Shown here piece after piece: positions 33,704 to 44,025 of a stretch of DNA of 64,000 bases. The translations under genes were made by a program, and so were the position numbers. The notes beneath the pieces are model-generated. The model saw only the letters and a list, made by a program, of their open reading frames with translations. It did no database searches and was not told the origin of the DNA. This DNA is from Ectocarpus siliculosus (taxonomy: Eukaryota > Sar > Phaeophyceae > Ectocarpales > Ectocarpaceae), in NCBI GenBank assembly GCA_000310025.1, contig FN649729.1, positions 4,919,039-4,983,038 on the forward strand, in the 5' to 3' direction. Within the stretch, counting starts at the first letter, position 1. Each line of letters starts with the position of its first letter.

Positions 33704-33849
33704 CTAGGCAAGGCCAACGGCTCCACGTTTAATTTGTTTATCACCTATGAGTGGGTAGGCCGGCCCTTTTTTGCAGGTGGGACACGCGACACGTTCATAC
33801 ATACACTTGTTTGAGCAGTATTCCTCCCAGAAGCAACACGTGTGTGTCT
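33704..33849 (-). CDS. possible RING/zinc-finger-like terminal exon
   Basis: On the minus strand, after a TATATAG acceptor, the frame reads HTCCFWEEYCSNKCM then YERVACPTCKKG and ends LA-TAG. The spacing CC-x6-C-x3-C-x6-C-x2-C resembles the second half of a RING-type zinc finger. No upstream exon is identified, the acceptor is A/T-rich and weak, and the opposite strand is also open, so this may be chance. Confidence 0.25.
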
Positions 33850-33958
33850 CTATATTATATATACTGTAGTAGGATCGAGAGGGTGTGGTTGTTTTTGGAA
33901 TACTGTTGTATTCTTGTCCCTTACCTAGATCATTCAATGTAAGTATTGGATTGGGTTG

Positions 33959-33993
33959 GGTGAGGCCTCCTGCACCGACAGGAGGGCCTCGCC
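33959..33993. repeat. GC-rich hairpin, about 14-bp stem
   Basis: GGTGAGGCCTCCTG pairs with CAGGAGGGCCTCGCC across CACCGA, with one bulge and one G-U pair. It begins a 130-bp island of much higher GC than its surroundings (to about 34090). No gene assigned. Confidence 0.7.
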
Positions 33994-35494
33994 CTGAGCG
34001 CGCAGTCGCTGTGGGGCCGAGAGAGCCACCGCCAAGCAGTCGCCGAAGCCGCCGCGGCGGAACGCCGCGTGTTGCGAGGCGGCCTGTTACTTTCTCAAGT
34101 ATTTCCTGTCTCCTCGATAGCTCCGGCGTATTTCGGGAGAGAGAAAGGGGACTGAACAAGGTAGAGTCATTTTCCAACATGCTTCATGGGATATCTGACT
34201 CTTCCCGATTTCGTTCCGAAATCCGGATTCGTCTCAAATCCGAGATTACTGCAAACTGTGGAGGGTAATTTTTCAACTATGTACACAGAGTATAATCGCT
34301 ACCACTGCTACTGCTACTACTACTGTTGATCTCTACATCGTATGCATAGAAGGCTTCGTCTGTCGATGAGATCGAGATCGTTGCTACATGAACCCTTCTC
34401 ATGTTTTTGTATTGAAAAGGGTTTCACCTCTCATCCTATCTTCTTGCGTTCTCCACCCCAGATTTCTCTCCGGTGGCGTGTGTCCTTCTCTCTCCCTCGG
34501 CTGTTGGGAAGGGTGTGATTTCACAGAGGGGTTCCTCATGCCTTCGACTACATGCCCGCCCAAAACTGACCTCCACATCCATCCATCCATGTCCAGAGTA
34601 CATACCTACTGCAGGTCGCGGAAGATACCACCCCCCCTGGGACATTTTTATTTGCAAAGAGAGCTCGATTGCTCGATTTCTGCACTACGACGAAGAGGAG
34701 ATGCCAAACTCAAATGCAATATATTTTCCGCACGCTTCTAGAAGAGACGGTCCGTCGCCGCCATTTTTCGGCGCAGTAACTGTCTTTGCTGCATAGTGTA
34801 CAGTAGTCGACATCAGTCCATGGGGTGTGGTGAATCTTATGCGACCCCCTTGCTGTTCCGCGGTATGCATGCACGCAAAACGGCATTTTTATTTGCGTTC
34901 CGCTCTTCTTTGCTTCCTGCCACCGCTTGCTGCTGCTCATCCCTGAATTAAAGGCAAACGCTAATGAGACGTTGTGGGGCCATAGGATTGGAAAAGTAAA
35001 ATAGCTTCGGTCGCCTAGGCTACTAGAGCTTCCTCTCGACAAAACTGCTGTGGAAATGACACCGGCAACGACGAACGGGCGGGTAAATAATAATTCTGGA
35101 ACAACACCCCGCATGGATCTTGGCGTCGTCAGCCTTTGTAAAAGCGCCATCAAACTCAAACGAGCCGACGATGAAACTTCAACCCCACTTCTAGTCAGAC
35201 CCAAAACCACGAGACTGCTGCCGACACACCCAAAAGGCATTGGCAGAGGAACAGACGGGCGGGGCTCGAGCAACAAGCGTACACTCAGGGAACACCCTGC
35301 CAGCAAGAGGGCTGCTGCAAAGCAGCGAGACGGCCACGGCAAGGGGTGGTACGCTACGGAAAAAAGAGGAGTGTGCGTGGCAGCTCTCAAGTGAGTCATC
35401 GACACAGCAGCAGCAGCAGAGCCGTAGCTTCGCAATTGCGGAGACAAAGCCCTCGACACACAACAGGGCCAGCGGCGGCAGAGAGTCAGCCGTC

Positions 35495-36468
35495 ATGGGC
35501 GAGCCCGGGCTGGAGCGTCGTGCTGGTTGCAAGCGTGCTCGGAGAACAACGGCGGTGTCGATCGCCATGAGAGCTGTGCTGGTGCTGCTGATGGGTGCGC
35601 CTCACATCCCAACACTCGACGCTCTCAAGCTCTCGTCGATCAGCGAGGAACGTGGGCACCTGGGCGTGGGGCTACTGCGCGCTGTGGAGGTGGTGCGGGG
35701 CCGCTACGAGCGTGCCTGGACGCTCGTCTCTGCCTCCGAGCCTACCGCTGAGGACCTCGACACCGCGCTGGAGTTGCTACAGGTACATGTGTGTGTGCGT
35801 TTCTTTCTGCTGCCGGTGCTGCAACATGAAATAACCCTGGTGATGTCGTTGGGATTTTGATTTCGTACTGGTGTTTATACGGGTGCTTGGCCCACAATTT
35901 TTGCCTTTTGTTGCCCCTGCGGTCCACATGATGTCTCATCCTGGTCTAGCATGAAACATGCACGCATGCGCAGACCACGTCGGTGTGCGGGTGAGCGTCG
36001 CTGCACATCACCGCAGCGTGCTTCCAGCGACTGCTCGTGCAGGGCAGGCCGTGTTCGCGTGCGGTCTGGATGCCGAGCTTGCTGAGTAGTGCACATGTGT
36101 GCTTGTCGTCTCGCTCTCTTTCGGCAGTGCCCGTAACGGACGGACACGTGGTGGGCCACACAGGCTCGTCGCTGCTCGTGTCCATGTGGCACAGAACCCC
36201 CCCCCCCAAGAAGGAACCAACAGCATCTGACCACGCGTCCTCTCTCTCTCTCTCTCGCCCGCTTGTGCCGGCACTTTGTTCCCCGTCCTTCAGGAGAACG
36301 CCAAGCAGTGGGAGAGTCTCGAGCCCGCGGTGAAGCTCTGGACGGAGCGAGACAACGACGAGCCTCCGCGGCGCAACAGCATCAGCGGAAGCGGTTCAGC
36401 GGCAACCGTCAAGTCTTCCACACATCGCCCATCCACGACGGCTGCGACGGGCAGTAGCAGCAGCAGTG

Positions 36469-36511
<43 letters not shown>

Positions 36512-39500
36512 GGGGGGGGGGGAGAGTGCGACGGGCGCACCGGGGGCCTCAGACACGACTTCTCGCATTTACGAGGAGGCGGCAAGCCTGCTGGCTCACA
36601 ATCGTGCGGTGCTGGGACAGGCGCTAGCCCGCTCCGGCAACACGGACAGAGGGATCCAAGAGCTAGAGCTCGCGTGCCCGGAGATCTTGGAGTACCAGCA
36701 GAACGCCCAGGGCAGACGCGACAGCAAAAGTGAGAGGGGTGTCCGTCATGACGGGGGGAGGAACAGCTGTGTGTCTGCTCTGCGTCGGTGGATGTGCCCA
36801 CTTGTATGAGGATATTGTCACAGCGTCTGTGTGTAGGTTGACTCAAAACGTTCTGACAGTCACATTCGTTCATCTTCCGTTGACGCCTTGCGCGTACGTG
36901 TTGCAAAACGTTCACGTGTATTCATGTATGCTCGTGCACTGCTTCTGCGCTGGTAGCGTGGCTTCGTCCCTCGCACGCTTGAGGCAGGCGACATGACCAA
37001 TCACCCCGGCATGATTATTCCACCCATATCTCTAGTATCCGACTGACAGTTTGACAAGAGAATCCAAGTTTGCGGTTCTACTGGTTACGGTTTGATACTC
37101 GGATATTGCAGTTCCCCGCTGACACCTCCACGGTTTTGATTTGCGTCATATGCATACGCACGGACATGAAGGTCATCAGTTTTGTACCTTTGTTGTCGTT
37201 TGCTGTCAACAATCCCCGTGAGACAACAATGTTGTCCTTGTGACGCCTTCGGAAAACTCGCCATCATTTCATCGCAAATCTGTTCCATTATCCCGGACTT
37301 TTGATCTGTGGAAGAGATACAAACAATTTTGCGGTGTTTTCTCAGCACAAAATTGCTAATCTATCTTTTAAGACTCTTTTCCTAGATGGAGATGGAGGTC
37401 GTTGGGTCATATATAGAAAAAAAAAAATAAAAATAAAAATAAACTCCTCTTTTTTGTGACGTGGTAGATAAATATGCGAGTGTGAAGTATGCCGCATCTG
37501 AGGCAAAAATAAAAATAAAATGAAGAAACTCCTTTTGTTTGTGACGTGATAAATAAATATGCGAGTGTGAAGTATGCAGCATCTGAGGCTTGTGACGTGG
37601 CGAGCACATCAGTTTTCTAGTTACCACGCTCCCCCCATGTCCTCCGCCATTGTGTCGTTTTTCTCGAATATTTTCACGGTCTTGTAGAAGTATGTTCTGC
37701 TGTTTTTGTCGGAAAAAGCGAAGGGATGCCGCCGCTGTTTTGTGAACTTGGGCTGCATGTTTGGCACGTGGCAAGCTATGCGCCCGGCATGGTGTGTGCT
37801 CTCCCTACAGCAGTACCCCCCTCTTGGAATAACGTGATTTCAAATTTTTAAATAAAATATTCTCTGAAATAAAAAAATTAAAGATTCTGGTGTGCTCTGC
37901 GACCCCGACACCCCGAGAAAACTTTCGCGCCCGGAAGTGAGGGCTGTTCCAACGCGGGGTCGGGGTGTGAACTTGGGGTGCGCCATTCCGTTTAAGACCT
38001 GGCGTTATGAGCTCGGCAAATAGTGTATCTCTTGGATATCTCACGCTGAGGCAGTTTGTTTTCCCTGTTTTTATTGACCCCTTTTGGTTGAGGATGTGCG
38101 CGCAAGGTCGCGGGCGTTGCTGCATACCCCCCCCCCCCTCTTGCACTGCTACAGGTACCCGACGCGCCCCCGCCCAGTCCCCCTAAAATAATGCCTTCCA
38201 TATGCCCTCCCTAACTCAATCGGCAGGCTGGCTGCACTGCTACGCGAACCTGGCCGAGATGTACAAGACGCAGAAGCGTTTCGAAGAAGCGTCGAGCCTG
38301 CTGGCCAGGATGCCGTGGCTGCCGAGCCCTCAGGGGACAACGGCGGCGGCGGCCGGTGGCGAAAACGCCTCCTCCTCTTCGGAAACCCCTCCCGAAGACA
38401 ACGGCGTCCCGTCCGCACCCCTCGGCGACGGCCGTGGCGGTGCCGATCGCGGACCCCGGGCAGACGGTAGCGGCGACGGAGGCGTGTCTGACGGGGGCGT
38501 GGACCCTGAAACTTCCCCGCCCGGCGAAGGCGAGGGGGCGGCGGCGGCTGTAGACTCCGTAACGAATGCTACCCCGTCCTCCTCTAAGGGATCAGGCGGC
38601 CGGTCGGATGCCCCCCCTCCCCGCGGTGCCGGCGCGGCCAGGGTGGCGGGGCTCAACAAGGCGGCGGCGGCGGCGTCCGCGGCCGCTGCGGCGGAGTCAG
38701 CGGCGGCGGCGGCGGCGGCGGTCGAGACCGGGGCGGAGGCGGCGGCGCGAGCGGTGGTGGAGCGCCACGCCGAGGCCATGCGGGCCAGCATGAACGAGCT
38801 CGTCGGGGAGCTGGTGATGACCACGGCCACGAGGCCGTCGGCGACCCAGGAATGGCTGGACTCTCGCGTCGTGGCTGCGGAGGAGGTAAGTGGGGCTGAG
38901 CCTCTTGTTCATGATGCCTAGAATATGGTACTGTAGCAGTATTTTGGGCGTGAGGCGAACGCTCGGCTGAATCTCTGTTCATGATGTTGTTCAGCAGTGT
39001 TGAGTCGTGGGGGAATCGCGAGCCTCATCCATCGTTATAGAATACAGCGGTGTTTGTGCGTGAGGGAAAGCATGTCTCGTTCATCATTCGAGAATACAGC
39101 CGTGCTTAGGCGTGTGGATGAGAGAAACGCGATCAGCCGAATGTGGTCTCGTTTTTCGGACACGTCGCTAACAGACAGCCGCATCAATGGATGTTGATTT
39201 TTTATCTTGTTCTCGCGTGTTGGTCGCAATTAGTTTACGACGCGTCGATGTGCTGTGTTTTTTTTAGCCCCTAGCCAGTGTGGCCTTTCGTTTTGTGTTC
39301 AAACGCCTCCATTCGCTATGGGCACACGTGGCAGTGCAGCCTCGGCGTAGCGATGCAATCAGGTTGCTGGTGGTAAACTTCTGGTGCTGATGCGGCGGGA
39401 CATCATGCATCATTGGCATTGTCCTCGAGTGTGGACTGGTTCCCACGAACTCATTTGGCGTGCCGTTGCACTGTACCCCCCCCCCCCCCCCTCAATCGGC

Positions 39501-42185
39501 AAAGCCCCCTAAACAGTACGTACGATGGCCAAGCTTGTAGATTAACTCCGCCACCGTTCCTCTAAATCTTTATCTCTCTGTCGCCGCGACGCACCGTGCC
39601 CCGTCCGCCCCCCCGCCCCCCCACCTCTCCTTTTCTGTGTCCGAAGATTCTGGCTGCGGTTCGATCCGGTTTGCTAGCGGTAACGGTTGCAAGTTCTGAA
39701 CAAGCTGCAAGCGGAGGTGGGAACGCGGCTGCCGCTGACGCCGCCGGGGTTGACGATGTTCCTGCCATGGTCGTCGGTGCTGCCGGTCACGCGGACATCC
39801 TGCGGGAGGCCAGTCACTACCTTTCCGCCGTCAAGGTGTGCTGAGTGCTGAGTATGTTTCAGCGTGGCACTTGGATGTGTTGGGTCGGGATGGAGAATGA
39901 AGCTTTATCGGCGAGATGAGATTTACCCAAGACAAATTTCTTCTCTCTCTTTGGTCGCTGTATGTAGGGATCTCTTCGCTCCCAAACGTCTGTCTGTTGA
40001 GATAACGAATATTTCCCTCTTCACACGGGCTGCTCGGCTGCGTTGTGAACGCCGGGTGTATGCCCATGCTTCAGTTTGTCACGTTTGCTCCATATCCGTC
40101 TGGTGTTCTGCCTGTCTGCTTTCTCGTTGGTCAGGGAGTGGCGGCACAGGGATGGGCGTACGTGGACAACGAGCTGCACCGGATGGAGAGACATCCTGCG
40201 CAGCCCGTGAAGTCGGGATTCCAGTCCCGCCGCGAGGTCAGTAGCGGTAGTGGCGGTTGCGACGAGTGGAAATAGTTATGGTGTGCCTTGTTTTTTGTTG
40301 TTGTTGATCCGTCATATTTGAGCCGTTAGCCAGGAGGAAGACGATACGGAAATTGGACTGAAAAAGGGAGCCGCTATCCTGCACACAGCAGTGTCGGGAG
40401 TAGCCCCACACTAATATCACGCCGCAACTTTTCCTTTATGGGGTTGGTTTTCCGGGTAAATTGGCGTGTATTCCGTGATGGATCCCAGGTCTTCATATGG
40501 GTCCTCCTTTTCGTTTGCGTACTATCTGCGTACTTGATGAGCTTGATGTGGAAGAAAACACCTTGACAATGTCCCTTGGTGTGTTGCACGATGAACAAGA
40601 TAGACCCATGTCATCTGTTGTTCGTTGCACAGCAGCCGCCGGTCGCCAACAGGGGGTGTGAAGGGGGGGCGGGGGGCGGGCGGGGTGTACTCATAGTCGT
40701 GCATGCCGTAGTCGTTAGACCATTGACCTCGCATCCCTACAAAGCCGGGACGAAGCACGCCGGGTTCTCACCGAACCAGGCTCTCACATCACGAAGCGCG
40801 AAGCGCCGTGAGGTATTCGGCGAGTCGCATGAAGGGTGCGCTGCATCCTGCTAAGGGTGTTCCGCATCTTGTGCTTACTTCCTTGCGTACGGTTGGCGTA
40901 TGACTTAATTTATTTTCTAGTGCTTTCACTTCCAGAGACAGTTATAAGCATGTGTAACTGCCTCGAGGATGCTTGACCATTTTAACTCAACGTGGTGCGA
41001 TCATCCCCTTTGCGCGGAGTGAGGGTTCTTCACCCCGTACAACATGATCTACTCGACCACCATTATGGTTACCGCAAAAAAACAGAGGTAAAAAAAAAAA
41101 CGGTAACCTGGTTGCCGAGTTCACGAAGTGAATTGGCTTGTTTTACAACGTCGTTGCCAAGCGACGAAAACCCACCCCCGATGGCAAACACCGGAGGGGG
41201 CGGGGGGGCATCAAAGCAATACCGCGCAAGTACTGCAGGCAGTTTTGGTGTGCATCTCGGCAGACCAGGTCTCATCAAACACTATTTTCCCGCGTCCGCT
41301 TTCACATCCTCTGCTGGTGTTTTTTTTGCTGTCTTTGCGTCGGCAGGTGATCCATAGGTTCCGATACCTGCTGATGAAAGCTCGTCAGTACGCTTCGGAG
41401 AACCAGACACAGACGACCAGGGGAGGCTCCGGGTCTTCGTCCCAAGCGGGCTCGGGCTCGGGATCCCGTTGGCGCCGCAAGGATAGGCAAGTCATGTCAC
41501 GAGTCACTTGGTTCAATTTGAGTATTGTTCGTCGGCAATGTACTATGCGTGCATGTGTATCAAACCGCGAGGATTCTGGACAACACGCGTTAGTCCATGC
41601 GCCAGGTGACTTGCGCGGGGTACCGCTCCGATGCTGCGATCCGCTTGCCTTTCCCGTACCCGGCACGACTAGACTAGTAAGAACGGCTGATTATCACGCA
41701 TTCCGCCCAGCTGTAGATCTCCTGACACCTTTTGAACGAGTAAGTGTCAAGGGACTCCCTCTCGCGTTTTAAGTCGAAGACAAGCATCGCAGAGGGAAGG
41801 TGGTTAACATCATACCCCCGGTCCCCCTCCACCTGACAGGGGTCGGAAGGCGTCCGCGAGCTCCAAGGCTCCTCGCAACGGTAGCGCAGCCCGCGGCAAG
41901 CACGGGTCCGGCTCCGACTCGTCAAATGGCGAAGGCGACGACGGCGTCTTGACCCTCTTCATCGGCGCCGGTATTGCGCTCTTCGTCGCGGCGGTGTCGT
42001 CCGGGGGCCGCGGCGGGGGGCAGGGCGGACGACGCCGGGAGGTGGTGCGGCAGCGCACGGCGACGCGGGCGGCCAAGACCGTGGGCTCGTACGTGGAGCC
42101 GCCGCAGCGGACCGCGGCCGCCGCCCTCCTGCTGCACCTGTGGGGTAACCTCAAGAGGTGTGTGTGTGTTTTGTTGTCTTGTTGA
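35495..42185 (+). CDS. secreted/membrane protein with helical repeats and TM segment, seven exons
   Basis: Exons: 35495-35782, 36294-36729, 38227-38885, 39647-39835, 40135-40236, 41347-41486 and 41840-42157 or to TGA 42183-42185. Phases agree at all junctions (0, 1, 0, 0, 0, 2). About 719 aa if it stops at 42183. A second ATG at 35567 gives MRAVLVLLMGAPHIPTLDAL, a signal-peptide-like start that fits better than 35495. Then helical, TPR-like parts (YEEAASLLAHNRAVLGQALA; WLHCYANLAEMYKTQKRFEE), a poly-Gln run, a long Ala/Gly/Ser/Pro low-complexity stretch in exon 3, and a C-terminal membrane segment (VLTLFIGAGIALFVAAVSS) followed by a basic tail. One intron (41487-41839) is GC-AG. The fourth intron 40237-41346 contains element copy C. 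Function unknown; possibly an organelle or endomembrane TPR protein. It may be fused to the LARP gene downstream. Confidence 0.65.
36466..36511 (+). repeat. CAG trinucleotide tract (poly-Gln)
   Basis: About 14 CAG/CAA codons in exon 2 of the membrane-protein gene, followed by a G-run encoding poly-Gly. Confidence 0.9.
37441..37589 (+). repeat. 64-bp tandem duplication in intron
   Basis: 37441-37504 and 37526-37589 are nearly identical (AAACTCCT, GTGACGTG, ATAAATATGCGAGTGTGAAG), separated by an A/T-rich linker (AAAAATAAAAATAAAA) that also precedes the first copy. A GTGACGTGG fragment begins a third unit. Contains CRE-like TGACGTG cores, without evidence of use. Confidence 0.85.
40685..41208 (+). 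mobile_element. G/C-capped repeat element, copy C (complete, intronic)
   Basis: The best-preserved copy, about 525 bp, between a G-rich tract (40650-40685) and a terminal G-run (41195-41208). Starts GTGTACTCATAGTCGTGC. Includes a short stem (CGTCG-TTGCCAAG-CGACG) near the right end. No ORF, no LTR; terminal inverted repeats not obvious. It lies wholly inside the intron 40237-41346. Copies A and B and a fragment at 55995-56106 are relatives. Confidence 0.75.
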
Positions 42186-42188
42186 TCA

Positions 42189-42366
42189 GCATCGATCGCG
42201 CTAGATGCATAGCCAATGAAAATACGCCAGTCTCGAGTGCGGCTGAACGCACAAAATGTGTTGTAGTTTTTTTTTTGTAGTTAGCATCGACAGCGCTACC
42301 CGGCTGACCAATGAAAAACACGCCTGAAACCAGCGGGTAAGACTAAGGTCCCTGGAGGGGCCCTAA
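42189..42366 (+). repeat. interspersed repeat family D, copies 2 and 3 in tandem
   Basis: Two head-to-tail, 5'-block copies (starts GCATCGATCGCGCTA at 42189 and GCATCGACAGCGCTACCCGG at 42284) with CCAATGAAAA about 28 bases in. They directly follow the last recognisable exon of the membrane-protein gene. Confidence 0.65.
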
Positions 42367-42738
42367 ATCCTGTGTGTGTTTGTAGCGGGCTGGTCGGGTG
42401 TGTGTGTGCTTTGACCGCTCGCGTGGCTCTGCCGGAGAAGCAGAGGTTGGTTGCAGCATGTGCTGCGGGCGAGGATAGGATCGAGCGTGCACTTGCACAC
42501 CAGTTTGCGCTGTCGAGTTTGTATGTTCGCCGGAGCAGCTAGTTGGCGGTGCTCGCTGCTCTTCTTTCAACCTCCGAGTCTGGGCATGGCAACAGTCGCT
42601 GCGGTCTTCGATCAGCGTGTCCCGGCTTGTATTGGCGGAGAACGCACGGGGTGCGGACTAATGTGCTGGCCCTCTTGTATTGGCTTGTATTGGCGGAGGC
42701 TCGCGAATAACGAGCGAGGATGCATTGAAAATGTTCCA

Positions 42739-43316
42739 ATGAGTGACCCCTCCCAACCCTGCTTTCGTTGTCACACCCCTCTCTTGCTTGTCAGATCTAG
42801 TCTGATGGTCTCGTCGCACGCGACCCACACTGCTGGCCTCGCGCGGATGCTGCTCTTCTCCGCTTGGGCGTCGATGTTCCAGAGATTCAGAGCTGCCAGG
42901 GATTCCGCCAAGTCTAGAAGGGCGATCGGCGGCGGTGGCGGTAAGGCCCCGACAACGTCGTTGAAGAAGAACACCCAGCGCTCCAAGAAAAACGCCAAGA
43001 AGGCCGCTCCAGCCGCCGCCCCCCCCGCCCCCGTCCGCCTGCTAGTTCGCGGAGACACAGCGGTGGTTACCCCTCCGGCTTCACCCCCCGCCGCGGCCCA
43101 ATCCTCCTCGCAGCGGAAACATGTTGCCGCTGGTTCTTCTGCCGTCGCACCCCCGACTCAAGCGCAACCCCAAGAATCGACTGCTACAGAGGCGGCAGCG
43201 GTGGCAGTCGTGCCGAAGTCAACCAGCACGTCGACAACCCGTGTGGGCGCTGCGAGCAACACGGCTGCTGTGTCTGTATGGGAGCTGTCCGGTGCCGTCG
43301 GACCCGTTCCGGCGGT

Positions 43317-43365
<49 letters not shown>

Positions 43366-43989
43366 GTGCAAGCAGTGTCCGAGAAGACGGTGGGCGTGCC
43401 GTTCCCGGACGTGATGACAGCCGAACAAGTGCAGGCGATGGTGGAGGAGGACGAGCGAGCCTGGGAGCAGGCACGCCTGTCGGAGAAGCTCCACAGCAAG
43501 GCTGACGCAGCCGCGGCAGCCACCGCCGCCGCCACCGCTTCCGCCACGCCGCAGCATACAACAGCCACGGAAGAAGCCGAAGACTCGGAGGGCGGCGCGG
43601 GATGGTCCGAGGTCGGAGGCAGCAGCTCTCGCGGCCGGGCAACCAACGGCGGTGCCGGCGGAGGGCGCGGCAGGTTACTCTCGATCCGCAATGTCCGCGC
43701 CGCGACGCAGGCGTCCGCGGCGGCGGCGCGGAATTCCTCGCCTGGGTCAGACCCAGCGACAACGACGTCGGCGTCGAGCTCGGACTCGGGCGAAGGGTGC
43801 AGCAAGGACAAAATGAGCCACCACCGCAGTTCCACGGAGAGCAGGGGCGCAGGGAGGATGGCGGCCGGGCGGCAGGGAAGCCGCGCCACGGCCCAGCAGG
43901 GAACGTCAAGGGCTTTCGCAACGCCGCATGGAGGCCACAAGTCCACGTCGGGTAGGGGAGCGCTGGCTCAGAGCCGTGCGGGCACCGTG

Positions 43990-44025
<36 letters not shown>

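Larger units (their letters stand above)
27151..35494. other. gene-poor stretch with transposon-like elements
   Basis: No multi-exon chain found. Contents are the TIR element at 30888-31108, the G/C-capped element copy B with gap 2 (31547-32431), a GC hairpin at 33959 and weak coding candidates at 28774 and 33704. A CATGACACAT repeat lies near 30470-30505 and an 18-bp doublet (TTGTGATACGT) at 33545-33580. The first few hundred bases upstream of 27150 would hold the promoter of the minus-strand gene, but I see no clear element. Confidence 0.5.

Noticed and set aside
34710-35459. 249-codon open frame on the minus strand
   Set aside because: Starts at a non-ATG codon, overlaps open plus-strand sequence that leads into a phase-consistent gene, and has no recognisable domain; GC-rich shadow frame.
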